Notes: generated by a model from the letters alone, not told the origin. Positions 1-8,235 are shown, counted from the first letter of the stretch. The stretch is DNA of 63,553 bases from Solirubrobacterales bacterium (GCA_030152805.1 JASLIG010000072.1:1-63553); one strand, 5' to 3'. Translations and numbers: made by a program.

Positions 1-672
1 GGCTTTGGCTCCTCGCTTAGGGCAACCGGGCTCGCGCTGACCCAAAAGGTGGCAACGCGCCTGAACAAGAAGCTGCGCACCAAAGACCTCTTCAAAGAGG
101 GACAGCTGATCGGGTCGCTGAAGAGCCAAACCCAACCCCAGAGGGTGGCGATCCTCGAACAGGGTCAAGGCACCTTGGTCCCAGACCCTCAGATCCTCGC
201 CAAGTTCAAATCCCTTTTCGTCTCCTTGAACCCGATCTCACCGGCCGAACTCTCCCCAGGGCCAGTTCTTCGCTTCCCGATCGCCTTGGGAGGGCAGATC
301 GCTCCAGATGCCTCTGAAGGAACGCTTCGCCTAGCTGGCGCGATCGAACTTCTGCAACTCGGAGCGGGGCAGGTCTTCCAAAAGGAATACTGGCTCGACC
401 TCGGAGCTAAGGACACCTCCGCCGAAGTAGACATCGAGCCCACCCCCGCCTTCCCCGGCAAGCTGGGGCGGATCGGGGTCTTGGCGATCGATATGGCCAA
501 AGCCTTCGTTTCTTCAGATCCAAAGCAGAGGACGATCTCGGTATCTGGTGCACCGCTCTCCCTCGATGCCCAGACCGCGCAGAGCTTCAACCAGGCCTTC
601 GCTGAAGGGAAGCCCACCTTCAGCGCCGGGGAGGCTTTTGGGGTGGTGAGCTTCGGGGCGGTGGGGCAGTAG
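1..672 (+). CDS. Secreted-type beta-domain protein, 5' end outside window (HtaA-like repeat)
   Basis: The reading frame is open from the first base of the window, so the 207-aa stretch starting at the GTG at 49 is probably only the C-terminal part of a longer protein. The visible part has the cadence of the HtaA-like beta domains common in Thermoleophilia surface proteins: a glycine-turn strand (GTLRLAGAIELL), a strand naming an aspartate (AIDMAKAFVSS), then SVSGAPLSLDAQTAQSFNQAF and a closing G-x-x-F-G-V-V-S-F-G segment. HtaA domains bind haem in corynebacteria, but no haem ligand can be assigned here. The stop at 670-672 is followed by a 51-bp gap to the TetR gene. Family assignment is by pattern only. 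Confidence 0.55.
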   Translation, partial: GFGSSLRATGLALTQKVATRLNKKLRTKDLFKEGQLIGSLKSQTQPQRVAILEQGQGTLVPDPQILAKFKSLFVSLNPISPAELSPGPVLRFPIALGGQIAPDASEGTLRLAGAIELLQLGAGQVFQKEYWLDLGAKDTSAEVDIEPTPAFPGKLGRIGVLAIDMAKAFVSSDPKQRTISVSGAPLSLDAQTAQSFNQAFAEGKPTFSAGEAFGVVSFGAVGQ

Positions 673-723
673 GTGTAACGCCGCTAAGCATTTGGTCCCC
701 ATGCATTGAGAGACTGCTGAATC

Positions 724-1362
724 GTGGAAAGACTGCCACGTGGACGTCACGGCCTCCCGCGCGAGTTCGTCGCGCAGAACCAGCGCGAGCGTTTGCTCGT
801 CGCCCTCGCCGAGTGCCTGTACGAGGGCGGCTTTGACCAGACGACCGTTTCGCTGATCGGCAAACGCGCCGGGGTCTCCAAGAGCGACTTCTACAAACAC
901 TTCGAGAGCAAGGACGCCTGCTTCGTCGCCGCCTACGACGAGGCGGTCGAGCGCATTCGCAAGTGTGTGCTGGATGCATGTGAGGAGGGCGGCGACTGGC
1001 CGACGAGCGTCATCGGGGCGCTCCGCGCCCTGCTCGAGCTGCTCGCGGCCGAACCGGCGCAGACGCAGCTCGTCCTGGTCGAGGGTCTGCGCGCCGGCCG
1101 GGGTGTGTACGAGCGCTACCAGGTCTCCCTGCAGAGCTTCGTCCCTTACCTGCGCGACGGGGCGCCGGCTCCGGCGGGGGGAGAGAGGCCGCCGGAGGCG
1201 ACCGACGAGGCGATCGTCGGCGGCATCGCCTCGCTGCTGACCCGCCGCGCGCTCGCCGGCCAGACCGCCCCCTTGCCCGAGTTACTGCCGGAGATTGCGG
1301 AGTTTGCGCTCACTCCCTACCTCGGTGCTGCCGAGGCGCGCCGCATAATCTCGGAATCGTGA
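724..1362 (+). CDS. TetR/AcrR-family transcriptional regulator
   Basis: A 212-aa protein with an N-terminal TetR helix-turn-helix: an RERLLVALAECLYEGGFDQT helix followed by the typical recognition stretch GVSKSDFYKHFESKDACF at residues 50-70. The rest is the helical ligand/dimer domain, with no recognisable ligand signature. The GTG at 724 is taken as start because it precedes the HTH at the usual distance. Its stop codon overlaps the start of the dCTP-deaminase-like gene (GTGA), so the two are translationally coupled, and the regulator may control that enzyme or the operon as a whole. The target and inducer are unknown. Confidence 0.85.
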   Translation: MERLPRGRHGLPREFVAQNQRERLLVALAECLYEGGFDQTTVSLIGKRAGVSKSDFYKHFESKDACFVAAYDEAVERIRKCVLDACEEGGDWPTSVIGALRALLELLAAEPAQTQLVLVEGLRAGRGVYERYQVSLQSFVPYLRDGAPAPAGGERPPEATDEAIVGGIASLLTRRALAGQTAPLPELLPEIAEFALTPYLGAAEARRIISES

Positions 1363-2558
1363 GCGACGCAGCGGCAGCGGCGGAGAGTGCGTCGGGCGAG
1401 GACGCCGCCACGGCACCCGACGGCGTCTTCCCCTCGCAGGCGCTGAGCGAGGCGATCGCTGCCGACTGGGTCAGCTCCGGCGACTACCGGATCCGGCCCG
1501 AGTCGATCCAGCCCGCCAGCATCGACCTGCGTCTCGGCGACCACGCCTGGGCGCTGCGCTGCTCGTTCCTGCCCGACGTCGACTCGACCGTCGAGGAGAA
1601 GATCGAGGGGCTCGCCTTCCAGCGCATCGACCTGCGCGACGGCGCCGTGCTCGAGCGCGACCGTCCCTACCTGGTGCCGCTGATCGAGGAGCTGGCGCTG
1701 CCCGCCGACGTGCGCGCCAAGGCCAACCCGAAGAGCTCGACCGGGCGGCTCGACGTCTTCACCCGCGTGCTCACCGACCGCCACCACCGCTTCGACGAGA
1801 TCCGCCCCGGCTACCGCGGCAAGCTCTACCTCGAGGTCGTGCCGCGCTCCTTCGCGATCCAGGTCAAGACCGGCCTCTCGCTCAACCAGCTGCGCCTCGC
1901 CCGCGGCGACGTACGGCTCTCGGACCAGCAGATCCGCGACCTGCAGGACGAGTTCCCGCTGCTCTACCTCGACTCGCACGCGCTGCGCGAGTCCGAGCTG
2001 GCGCTCGCCGACGGGCTCTTCCTCAGCGTCGACCTCTCCGGCCCCGCCGACCGCATCGTCGGCTACCGGGCAAAGAAGAACAGCCTGCCGATCGACCTTT
2101 CGCGCATCCGCGCCTACCGCTGGACCGACTACTGGGACCCGGTCTTCCCCGAGGCGGGCTCGAAGATCGTGCTCGAGCCGGAGATCTTCTACCTGTTGCT
2201 CTCGGCCGAGGGGGTCTGCATCCCGCCGCAGATCGCCGCCGAGATGATGGCCTATGACCCGACCGCCGGCGAGCTGCGCACCCACTACGCCGGCTTCTTC
2301 GATCCCGGCTTCGGCTACGACCCGGCCGGCGACCGCCACGGCAGCCGCGCCGCCCTCGAGGTGCGCGCCCGCGACGTCTCCTTCATGGTCGAGCACCGCC
2401 AGCCCGTCTGCAAGCTGGCCCTGGAGCGGACCAGCGCCCCGGCCGAGCGCCTCTACGGGCAGGAGCTGGGCTCCAACTACCAGGGCCAGGTGACGATGCT
2501 GAGCAAGCACTTCGAAGAGCAGGGGGCAGGCGGCGCCGCTTCCGTCGGCGAGGGCTGA
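1359..2558 (+). CDS. dcd: dCTP deaminase-like protein (two-domain dUTPase-fold family)
   Basis: A 399-aa protein of the long Dcd-like family (2'-deoxycytidine 5'-triphosphate deaminase, about 360 aa), which makes dUTP from dCTP for thymidylate synthesis. The N-terminal half carries the Dcd-type signatures QPASIDLRLGD, a KSSTGRLD phosphate-binding stretch, and GYRGKLYLEVV with the candidate catalytic Glu. The C-terminal half repeats the fold (AALEVRARDVSF), as in the tandem form of the family. The first 25 residues are an Ala/Glu-rich extension without recognisable function. It starts with GTG overlapping the TetR stop. The enzyme is cytoplasmic. The family is clear; which reaction this long form catalyses is less certain than for the short Dcd. 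Confidence 0.82.
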   Translation: MSDAAAAAESASGEDAATAPDGVFPSQALSEAIAADWVSSGDYRIRPESIQPASIDLRLGDHAWALRCSFLPDVDSTVEEKIEGLAFQRIDLRDGAVLERDRPYLVPLIEELALPADVRAKANPKSSTGRLDVFTRVLTDRHHRFDEIRPGYRGKLYLEVVPRSFAIQVKTGLSLNQLRLARGDVRLSDQQIRDLQDEFPLLYLDSHALRESELALADGLFLSVDLSGPADRIVGYRAKKNSLPIDLSRIRAYRWTDYWDPVFPEAGSKIVLEPEIFYLLLSAEGVCIPPQIAAEMMAYDPTAGELRTHYAGFFDPGFGYDPAGDRHGSRAALEVRARDVSFMVEHRQPVCKLALERTSAPAERLYGQELGSNYQGQVTMLSKHFEEQGAGGAASVGEG

Positions 2559-2570
2559 CGCCGCTGGCCG

Positions 2571-2815
2571 TCAATCTGTCGGCAGGTTCTCCAGGTCGAG
2601 CCGGTCCTGCGTACGACCCTGTGCCAACTTCATCTTGCGCAGTCGCGAAAGCGAGCAGATTCGCACTTGCACGCCCAACATCTCGCTTTGAATGGTGTCT
2701 TCGGCGAGTTGGGAGTAGCTGGGCACCCCTTGTGCTCGCTGCACAACATCGAGCGCTCCAATCTGGTCGCGGCTGTGACGTTGCCTCCACGCCGGACCAC
2801 TTCGAACTCGCTCAA
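2571..2815 (-). pseudogene. Decayed nucleotidyltransferase-type gene (MNT-like), internal deletion/frameshift
   Basis: The minus strand starts with a TTG at 2815 overlapping the stop of the upstream 53-aa gene. It reads LSEFEVVRRGG, a usual opening of small nucleotidyltransferase toxins, but then loses the fold. In another frame, ending at the TGA at 2571-2573, the sequence reads VRICSLSRLRKMKLAQGRTQ followed by DRLDLENLPTD, the usual end of such proteins. The central catalytic G-S-x10-D-x-D region is missing. I read this as a gene reduced to its two ends. The downstream gene is convergent. Confidence 0.5.
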
Positions 2816-2973
2816 CGTGTTCTGGCGACGCCTCTTATCGCGCTCATTTGTTTGCAGAGCGCGTGCATCCGGGCCAGTCGCTCACTCATCGACGCATTGC
2901 GATCCGCTGCGAGGCGCATCGCCTTCGCCTGCTCCAGTTCACTTATATCGCCGCTCAACACCTTCGACGCCAT
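2812..2973 (-). CDS. Small protein (53 aa), likely partner of the decayed nucleotidyltransferase
   Basis: The minus-strand frame runs from the ATG at 2973 to a TGA overlapping the TTG start of the nucleotidyltransferase remnant. The product is polar and mostly helical (MASKVLSGDISELEQAKAMR at its start, ending SAIRGVARTR). No Shine-Dalgarno is visible, but a TAGACT hexamer sits 6 nt upstream of the ATG, the layout expected for a leaderless mRNA. Position and coupling suggest an antitoxin or chaperone partner of the nucleotidyltransferase. I do not recognise a named family. Confidence 0.5.
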   Translation of the reverse strand: MASKVLSGDISELEQAKAMRLAADRNASMSERLARMHALCKQMSAIRGVARTR

Positions 2974-2985
2974 AGGGCAAGTCTA
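2974..2985 (-). promoter_or_regulatory. Leaderless promoter -10 element (TAGACT-N6-ATG)
   Basis: The complement of 2980-2985 reads TAGACT, followed by six bases and then the ATG at 2973. Transcription would start at or next to the A of the start codon. Confidence 0.4.
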
Positions 2986-3010
2986 GCCCGGGGGTCCTGA
3001 GCTGCCAATC

Positions 3011-3895
3011 TCATAGTGGGTGGGTCCGCAGGAACGCGGCGATTGCCGTCGCGTAGGCGTGCTGGCCCTGCACCGTGGGGTGGTAGCTGCCCTGGATCAG
3101 GTTGGTGCCCTCGTGCAGCGAGAACTTGATGCTGTAGAGCCAGGGGTCGAGCGAGCAGAGCTCGTGGCCGGCGAAGTCGTCGACGACGTTGACGTAGAAG
3201 ACGTTGCCGTCGGCCCTGCGCGCGGTTCGCACCGCGGCGGCGATGTGGATGTTGCCGGCGTCGACGAGCGAGTCGATCCAGGCCGCCTCTGCGGCCGAGA
3301 TGAAGTGCTTGCAGCCGCCCGCCGGACCGCCGACGAACAGGTGTGGATAGCCGGCGACGACGAGCTTGCCGTCCGGATCCATCGCCTCGCGCACGCCTTC
3401 GTACACGCGCACCAGCTTTGCCTGGATCGTGGTGAGGCCTTCGCTGACCCGATTGGCCAGTTTCGAGTGCGTGCAGTCGGTGGGCAGCAGGCAGGTGGCG
3501 ATGATCGAGGAGAAGCCGATGTCGTTGCCGCCGATCGTCAGCGTCACCAGCCTGCTGGCGGGGCTGAGGTACTCGACCTGCCGCTTCTGAGCCGTCCGTT
3601 TCGGCTGCGGGCGGGTCACCACATCCGCGGCCACGGCCCCGGTGCAGGCGTGGAACTCGGGCGCGCCGAGGTAGCTGACGAGGCTGGGGAGGATGCGCGG
3701 GTAGGCGGAGTCGGCGTCCAGCGCGCGGTGACAGTTGCCGTCGAAGGGACCGTTGCCCTCGCCGCTCGAGTCCTCGCCGCTCGAGTAGGAGTCGCCGAGC
3801 GCCGCGTAGTGGACCGGGGTGACGGCGGCCGCGGCCGTGGCGCAGAACAGCAGGCCGAGTACCGCGAGGAGGAGTGGGTATAGGGTCCGCCTCAT
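3011..3895 (-). CDS. Secreted SGNH/GDSL-family hydrolase
   Basis: A 294-aa protein with an N-terminal signal peptide (hydrophobic LLLAVLGLLFCATAAAA, residues 8-24). The SGNH blocks are visible: GDSYSSG with the nucleophile near residue 36, LTIGGNDIGF (block III, GGND) and SYHPTVQGQ near the C-terminus (catalytic His). Cysteines of the mature protein are spaced as in the disulfide-stabilised actinobacterial lipases of this family. An esterase or lipase outside the membrane is expected; the substrate is unknown. The frame is open far upstream to 4570, but the ATG at 3895 is chosen because it begins the signal peptide and lies only 30 bp from the divergent gene at 3926. Confidence 0.85.
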   Translation of the reverse strand: MRRTLYPLLLAVLGLLFCATAAAAVTPVHYAALGDSYSSGEDSSGEGNGPFDGNCHRALDADSAYPRILPSLVSYLGAPEFHACTGAVAADVVTRPQPKRTAQKRQVEYLSPASRLVTLTIGGNDIGFSSIIATCLLPTDCTHSKLANRVSEGLTTIQAKLVRVYEGVREAMDPDGKLVVAGYPHLFVGGPAGGCKHFISAAEAAWIDSLVDAGNIHIAAAVRTARRADGNVFYVNVVDDFAGHELCSLDPWLYSIKFSLHEGTNLIQGSYHPTVQGQHAYATAIAAFLRTHPL

Positions 3896-3925
3896 CGCTC
3901 GAAAAGTTATTTCACATTTTTCGAA

Positions 3926-5620
3926 ATGGTGAAAGCGATCGTCGTCAAGGCGCTCATCTGGATCGGGTCGGCGGTGCTCGCCCTCATCGCGCTGATCCTG
4001 GTCAACCTCCTCGTTCACTCGATCGCCGGCGACACCTCGATCGACCTGACGGTCGCCGTTCTGGTCGCCCTCGCCATCTACGCCGTCCTCTTCTGGCTCA
4101 TCGCGGGCGGGCTGAAACACCCCGCCCCCTGGTGGGTAGCGCTGATTTTTGCCGCCGCCTTCGTCATCGGCCTGCCGGCGGCGATCGTCGCGCACCGCCA
4201 CTCCGACGGCCCGAAGATTCGCGCGCAGGTGCCGATCCAGGGCCGGATCGACCTGGTCCTGGTCGCGCCGGGGGCCCTGCCGGGAGTCGGGACGCGCCCC
4301 TCGACGCCGCCCGGCGACCTGGCGCCCTGGGACGTCCGTTACACCGTGGCGAAACCGTCCGCAGAGGGGGATGGCCTCGACGTTCTCGTCGCGGGAACGG
4401 AAAGCCGCGGGCTCGCTCTGCGGGCCCTGCACACCGGAAAGGCGCTCGAACCCGGCGCGGGACGGGTGGAATGGAGGCCGGGGGCGCAGCGGGCGGTCGT
4501 GCTCGACGTCGGCGAGGGGCCCGGCAGCGACCCGCTCGTGCCGGCGGCCGCAGCACTGCGGGCCCCTCACTTCGCGCTGCTCACCGGCTCGACCACGGCC
4601 CCACTCGAGGAGTGGACGGCGTGGTCACAGCAGCGCGGCGGAGAAGCGGGGACGGTCGGCGAACTGGAAGGCCCGACCCTGATCGACGCGGCGCTGCGGC
4701 TCGTCGCGACCAGTCACGGCGCCCTCGCCGACCGGCAGCTCGCCTACGCGTACCGGCCGCTCCTTTTCTTCGACAAGCGCGAGGTCTACGACTGGCCCGT
4801 CGACGTCGACGCCGCCTTTGGCGAAGGTGCGGTGGCGATGTGCGAGCACGCAGTCCCCGACGACCGCTGCGAAACGGTGGTGCGCGCTTCGGACCTCGAT
4901 CAGTCCTTCGACTACCTGCGGGTTGACCCGCGCCGCTTCAGCACCGCCGACCGCGAACGCAGCAAGCACGTGACGGGAAGCGCCTACTACTACCACGCCG
5001 TACACGGCAAGCAGGGGCAGACGTACCTCGACTACTGGTGGTACCTGCCCTACAACCCTTCGCTCTCCGCCTGGATGTGCTCGCCGGGGTTCAGCCTTCC
5101 CGACTTCGACTGTTTCGACCACGAATCCGACTGGGAGGGAGTGACGGTCGAGGTCGGCCCCGAAGGTGGGCCACCCCGAGCCGTGTACTACGCGCAGCAC
5201 GCCAGGGTGGTTCGGCACCGGTGGCCCGAACTGCTCGACGGTTGGCGTGAACTGCCCCAGATGGAAATGGTCGAACGCACGGGCTCCTACCATCCGCTGG
5301 TCTTCGTCGCCCGGGCGAGCCACGCCTCCTACCGCAACCCGTGTCAGACCCACACCTGTGTCGAGTACGGCGTCATCCTGCCCGAGGGCAACCACGACGG
5401 TCGCGGCAAATGGCCCGACGACGATGACACGATCTGCGCCGGGCGCTGTTTGAGGCCGCTGCCGGTCAGCCGCGACGACCGTCCGGCGACCTGGAACGCC
5501 TTCAGCGGCCCCTGGGGCACGCAGGAATGCATCCTCTACGGCACCTTCTGCAACCGCGCCGAAGCGCCGCAGTCGCCGGCCTTCCAGTGGCGCTACAGCC
5601 ACGCCGGCGTTGCCCGCTGA
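3926..5620 (+). CDS. Membrane-anchored Vps62-like domain protein
   Basis: A 564-aa protein. Three hydrophobic segments occupy about residues 5-35, 45-65 and 70-90, followed by a large polar region. The C-terminal third contains FDHESDWEGVTVEV and ARASHASYRNPC, which match the H-x-x-D-W-E and S-H-A-S-Y stretches of Vps62/DUF946-type proteins found in plants, fungi and some actinobacteria. The function is not established. A YYYHAVHGK / YLDYWWYLPYNPS stretch precedes these motifs. The gene is divergent from the SGNH hydrolase with a shared 30-bp, A/T-richer spacer (3896-3925). The ATG at 3926 directly precedes the first membrane segment. Confidence 0.6.
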   Translation: MVKAIVVKALIWIGSAVLALIALILVNLLVHSIAGDTSIDLTVAVLVALAIYAVLFWLIAGGLKHPAPWWVALIFAAAFVIGLPAAIVAHRHSDGPKIRAQVPIQGRIDLVLVAPGALPGVGTRPSTPPGDLAPWDVRYTVAKPSAEGDGLDVLVAGTESRGLALRALHTGKALEPGAGRVEWRPGAQRAVVLDVGEGPGSDPLVPAAAALRAPHFALLTGSTTAPLEEWTAWSQQRGGEAGTVGELEGPTLIDAALRLVATSHGALADRQLAYAYRPLLFFDKREVYDWPVDVDAAFGEGAVAMCEHAVPDDRCETVVRASDLDQSFDYLRVDPRRFSTADRERSKHVTGSAYYYHAVHGKQGQTYLDYWWYLPYNPSLSAWMCSPGFSLPDFDCFDHESDWEGVTVEVGPEGGPPRAVYYAQHARVVRHRWPELLDGWRELPQMEMVERTGSYHPLVFVARASHASYRNPCQTHTCVEYGVILPEGNHDGRGKWPDDDDTICAGRCLRPLPVSRDDRPATWNAFSGPWGTQECILYGTFCNRAEAPQSPAFQWRYSHAGVAR

Positions 5621-5662
5621 GCGCGCCTTCGGCGACGGCCGCCGGCGCGTAGCATTGCGCGG

Positions 5663-6127
5663 GTGAGCGAGCGCACCTGGTCCGTCTACCTCTCGGGGGA
5701 GATCCACTCCGACTGGCGCGAGCGGATCGAAGCCGGCGCGCGCGAGACCGGCTTGCCGGTCGAGTTCTCGGCGCCGGTGACCGACCACGCCGCCTCCGAC
5801 GATGCCGGCGTCGGCACGCTCGGCGAGGAGGGCACGCCCTTTTGGCGCGACCACATGGGAGCGGGCGTCAACGCGATCCGCACCCAGACGCTGATCCGCG
5901 CCGCCGACCTCGTCGTCGTCCGCTTCGGCGACAGGTACCGGCAGTGGAACGCCGCCTTCGACGCCGGCTACGCCGCCGCGCTCGGCAAGCCGATCGTCAC
6001 CCTGCACGATGGCGAGCTCGACCACGCGCTGAAGGAGGTCGACCGCGCAGCCCAGGCGACCGCGCGCACAGCCGAGCAGGTCGTCGACGTGCTGCGCTAC
6101 GCGATCGAGGGCAAGCTGCCCGGATAG
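5663..6127 (+). CDS. ytoQ: YtoQ family protein
   Basis: A 154-aa protein that matches the YtoQ family along its full length: YLSGEIHSDWRERIEAGA, PVTDHAASDDAGVGTLGEE, FWRDHMGAGVNAIRTQTLI and VVRFGDRYRQWNAAFDAGY. The fold is related to nucleoside 2-deoxyribosyltransferase-like Rossmannoid proteins, and the cellular role is unknown. It begins with GTG at 5663, with TAGCAT 7 nt upstream and no Shine-Dalgarno, so the message is probably leaderless. It lies just upstream of the LexA-controlled radical-SAM gene. Confidence 0.9.
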   Translation: MSERTWSVYLSGEIHSDWRERIEAGARETGLPVEFSAPVTDHAASDDAGVGTLGEEGTPFWRDHMGAGVNAIRTQTLIRAADLVVVRFGDRYRQWNAAFDAGYAAALGKPIVTLHDGELDHALKEVDRAAQATARTAEQVVDVLRYAIEGKLPG

Positions 6128-6145
6128 CGAGCAGCTTCCGTCCGA

Positions 6146-6175
6146 AGCGCATACGAACATATGTTCGTATGCGCT
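6146..6175. promoter_or_regulatory. LexA (SOS) operator: 30-bp perfect palindrome overlapping the start codon
   Basis: Positions 6146-6175 form an uninterrupted 15+15-bp palindrome. Its centre, CGAACATATGTTCG (6154-6167), is an exact Gram-positive/actinobacterial LexA box (CGAAC-N4-GTTCG). The ATG of the radical-SAM gene (6169) lies in the right arm, so bound LexA would cover the start. The palindrome extends well beyond a normal SOS box. Confidence 0.85.
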
Positions 6176-8235
6176 GGGACGAACAGCGAGTCGAGAACGA
6201 TTTGAGGCTTCCCGGGATCGGCGATGGGACGGTCGTGCGCACGTTTGATGCGCCCGAGGCGATGGGCGTCAACTTCCACGAGGTCCGCGCCCGCTCGGCG
6301 CTCAACCACGTGCCGGGTGGTCGCTACGGCTTCAACTGGACGATCAACCCCTATCGAGGATGCACGCATGCCTGCGCCTACTGCCTATCGGGTGACACCC
6401 CGATCCTGATGGCGGATGGTCGGACGAAGCCATTGTCCGACCTGGAAGTGGGCGAGGCGATTTACGGCACGGTCAAAAGGGGCGCGTATCGGCGCTATGA
6501 GATCACGCGAGTGCTGGCCCATTGGGCTGCACGCAAGCCGGCGTACCGGATCACGCTTGAAGATGGAACCGAGCTGGTCGCAAGCGGCGATCACCGGTTT
6601 CTGACAGCTCAGCGAGGATGGAAGCACGTCACTGGCGCAGAACAGGGCCGTGAGTGCAGGCCTCATTTGACGATCAACAACAAACTGATGGGGGTGGGAT
6701 GTCTGGGGCCCTCCTTCGAGCTGTCAGATGACTATCGGCGTGGATACCTCTGCGGCATGGTCCGTGGCGACGGTCACATCGGTTCGTATGTCTACGACCG
6801 TCCCAAGCGAACTAATTACGAAGTACATCGTTTTCGCCTTGCCCTGACAGATCAAGAGGCACTTGACAGAGCAAGGCTCTTTCTCTCCGAGGAGGGCATA
6901 CGAACTGATGAATTTCAGTTCCTCGCTGGGAACGAGCGACATCGGCCAATGCGAGCGATTCGAACGTCGGCACGCGAAAGCGTCGAGCGCATCCGTGACC
7001 TGATCCGCTGGCATGACTCGCCGAGTATCGATTGGTCGAGGGGTTTTCTGGCTGGCATCTTCGATGCCGAGGGATGCCGCAGTGATGCTCTGCGTATTTC
7101 CAATAAGGATCCAGAGATCATTGCCCGGACAGTCGCCGGCTTTCGGCGACTTGGTTTCTCGTGCACCGTGGAGTCACCTAACGCCATCGGAGCTCGCAAC
7201 GTCCGACTTTTGGGCGGTTTGCGTAGCCAGCTTCGCCTGTTTCAGGACGTCGACCCTGCGATTAGCCGTAAGCGCTCGATCGAGGGCATTGCTCTCAAGT
7301 CGCCAGCCAAGCTGGGCGTTGTTTCGATCGAGCCACTTGGCCGTGAGATCGAGATGTTCGACATTACGACCGGAACGGAAGACTTCATCGCCAATGGCGT
7401 TGTCAGCCATAACTGCTTCGCTAGACGTACGCATACCTACTTGGATCTCGACGCCGGCCGGGACTTCGAGCGGGAGATCGTGGTCAAGGTGAACGTGCCG
7501 GAGCTGCTGCGCCTCGAGCTGGCGCGGGACAGCTGGAAGCGCGAGCTGGTGGCGCTGGGGACGAACACCGATCCCTACCAGTGGGTCGAGAGCCGTTACC
7601 GGATGATGCCGGCGATCCTCGCGGCCCTCGAGGAGGCCGGTACGCCGGTCTCGGTGCTGACCAAGTCGCCGCTCGTGATGCGCGACGTCGAGATCTTCGA
7701 GCGGATGGCGAAGAAGCTGCCGGTCTCGGTCAATCTCTCCGTGCCTACGCTCGACGAGGAGGCCTGGCGCGCGACCGAGCCGCACACGCCGAGCCCGTTA
7801 GCCCGCCTCGACGCGGTCGCCGAGCTGCGCCGCCGCGGCATCGATTCCGGCGTCCTGATCGCGCCGCTGATGCCCGGCATCAACGACTCTCCCGAGCAGG
7901 TGCGCCCGATCGTCGAGCGCGCCAAGGCCGCTGGCGCCAGCTTCCTCGGCGGCGTGGCCCTCCACCTGCGCGACGAGGTCAAGGACGTCTTCTTCGCCTG
8001 GCTGGAAGAAAAACGCCCCGACCTACTCCCCCGCTACGAACGGCTCTATCGCGGCCGCTCCTACATGCGCCCCGAGCAACGCAAGCGAGCAACGCGAGCT
8101 GTCCGTGGCTGGGGTCGCAGTACTCAAAGCGGCCGGGGTCGCTCTCGACTGGCGGATGCTCAGAGTCGTCGCCCCTCCGGTGGCGATTTGTCAGGCGGGA
8201 CGGGCGCCGCCTTTTCCCAGCCGCGCCTTTTTTGA
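6169..8235 (+). CDS. Radical SAM protein, Rv2578c/spore-photoproduct-lyase-like, with intein
   Basis: A 688-aa precursor whose two exteins (residues 1-71 and 416-688) join to a 344-aa Rv2578c-family radical SAM protein. The ligated sequence contains the iron-sulfur motif R-G-C-T-H-A-C-A-Y-C-F-A-R (CxxxCxxC) that binds the 4Fe-4S cluster and S-adenosylmethionine. Downstream are VALGTNTDPYQWVES and PVSVNLSVPTLDEEAWRATE, typical of SPL-related proteins proposed to act in DNA repair. The first ATG after the LexA half-site is chosen, although the frame is open back to 5842. The C-terminal 40 residues are low-complexity, Arg/Gly/Ser-rich and resemble no family member. LexA control fits a DNA-damage role. 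Confidence 0.88.
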   Translation: MRWDEQRVENDLRLPGIGDGTVVRTFDAPEAMGVNFHEVRARSALNHVPGGRYGFNWTINPYRGCTHACAYCLSGDTPILMADGRTKPLSDLEVGEAIYGTVKRGAYRRYEITRVLAHWAARKPAYRITLEDGTELVASGDHRFLTAQRGWKHVTGAEQGRECRPHLTINNKLMGVGCLGPSFELSDDYRRGYLCGMVRGDGHIGSYVYDRPKRTNYEVHRFRLALTDQEALDRARLFLSEEGIRTDEFQFLAGNERHRPMRAIRTSARESVERIRDLIRWHDSPSIDWSRGFLAGIFDAEGCRSDALRISNKDPEIIARTVAGFRRLGFSCTVESPNAIGARNVRLLGGLRSQLRLFQDVDPAISRKRSIEGIALKSPAKLGVVSIEPLGREIEMFDITTGTEDFIANGVVSHNCFARRTHTYLDLDAGRDFEREIVVKVNVPELLRLELARDSWKRELVALGTNTDPYQWVESRYRMMPAILAALEEAGTPVSVLTKSPLVMRDVEIFERMAKKLPVSVNLSVPTLDEEAWRATEPHTPSPLARLDAVAELRRRGIDSGVLIAPLMPGINDSPEQVRPIVERAKAAGASFLGGVALHLRDEVKDVFFAWLEEKRPDLLPRYERLYRGRSYMRPEQRKRATRAVRGWGRSTQSGRGRSRLADAQSRRPSGGDLSGGTGAAFSQPRLF
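6382..7413 (+). other. Intein with LAGLIDADG homing endonuclease (344 aa)
   Basis: The intein starts with Cys1 (CLSGDTPILMADG, block A), has block B as ELVASGDHRFLT, and ends MFDITTGTEDFIANG (block F) and VVSHN followed by Cys+1 (block G). The central part has two LAGLIDADG helices, YLCGMVRGDG and FLAGIFDAEG, both keeping the acidic residue, so the endonuclease may be active. The insertion point lies directly before the third cysteine of the host's 4Fe-4S motif, and that cysteine is the +1 nucleophile. The insert is clearly less G+C-rich than the host gene, consistent with later gain. Confidence 0.93.

Noticed and set aside
1317..2510. Long minus-strand frame (397 aa) opposite the dCTP-deaminase gene, and similar long frames at 4625-6160(-), 9669-11417(+) and 13430-14464(+)
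   Set aside because: High G+C leaves few stops; the translations are low-complexity Val/Gly/Arg/Asp mixtures opposite well-recognised genes.
3896..4570. N-terminal extension of the SGNH hydrolase to 519 aa
   Set aside because: The extension lies opposite the divergent membrane-protein gene, and the signal peptide begins at the ATG at 3895.
5842..6168. N-terminal extension of the radical-SAM protein to 797 aa
   Set aside because: It overlaps the YtoQ gene in another frame and reads through the LexA palindrome; the family sequence starts at 6169.
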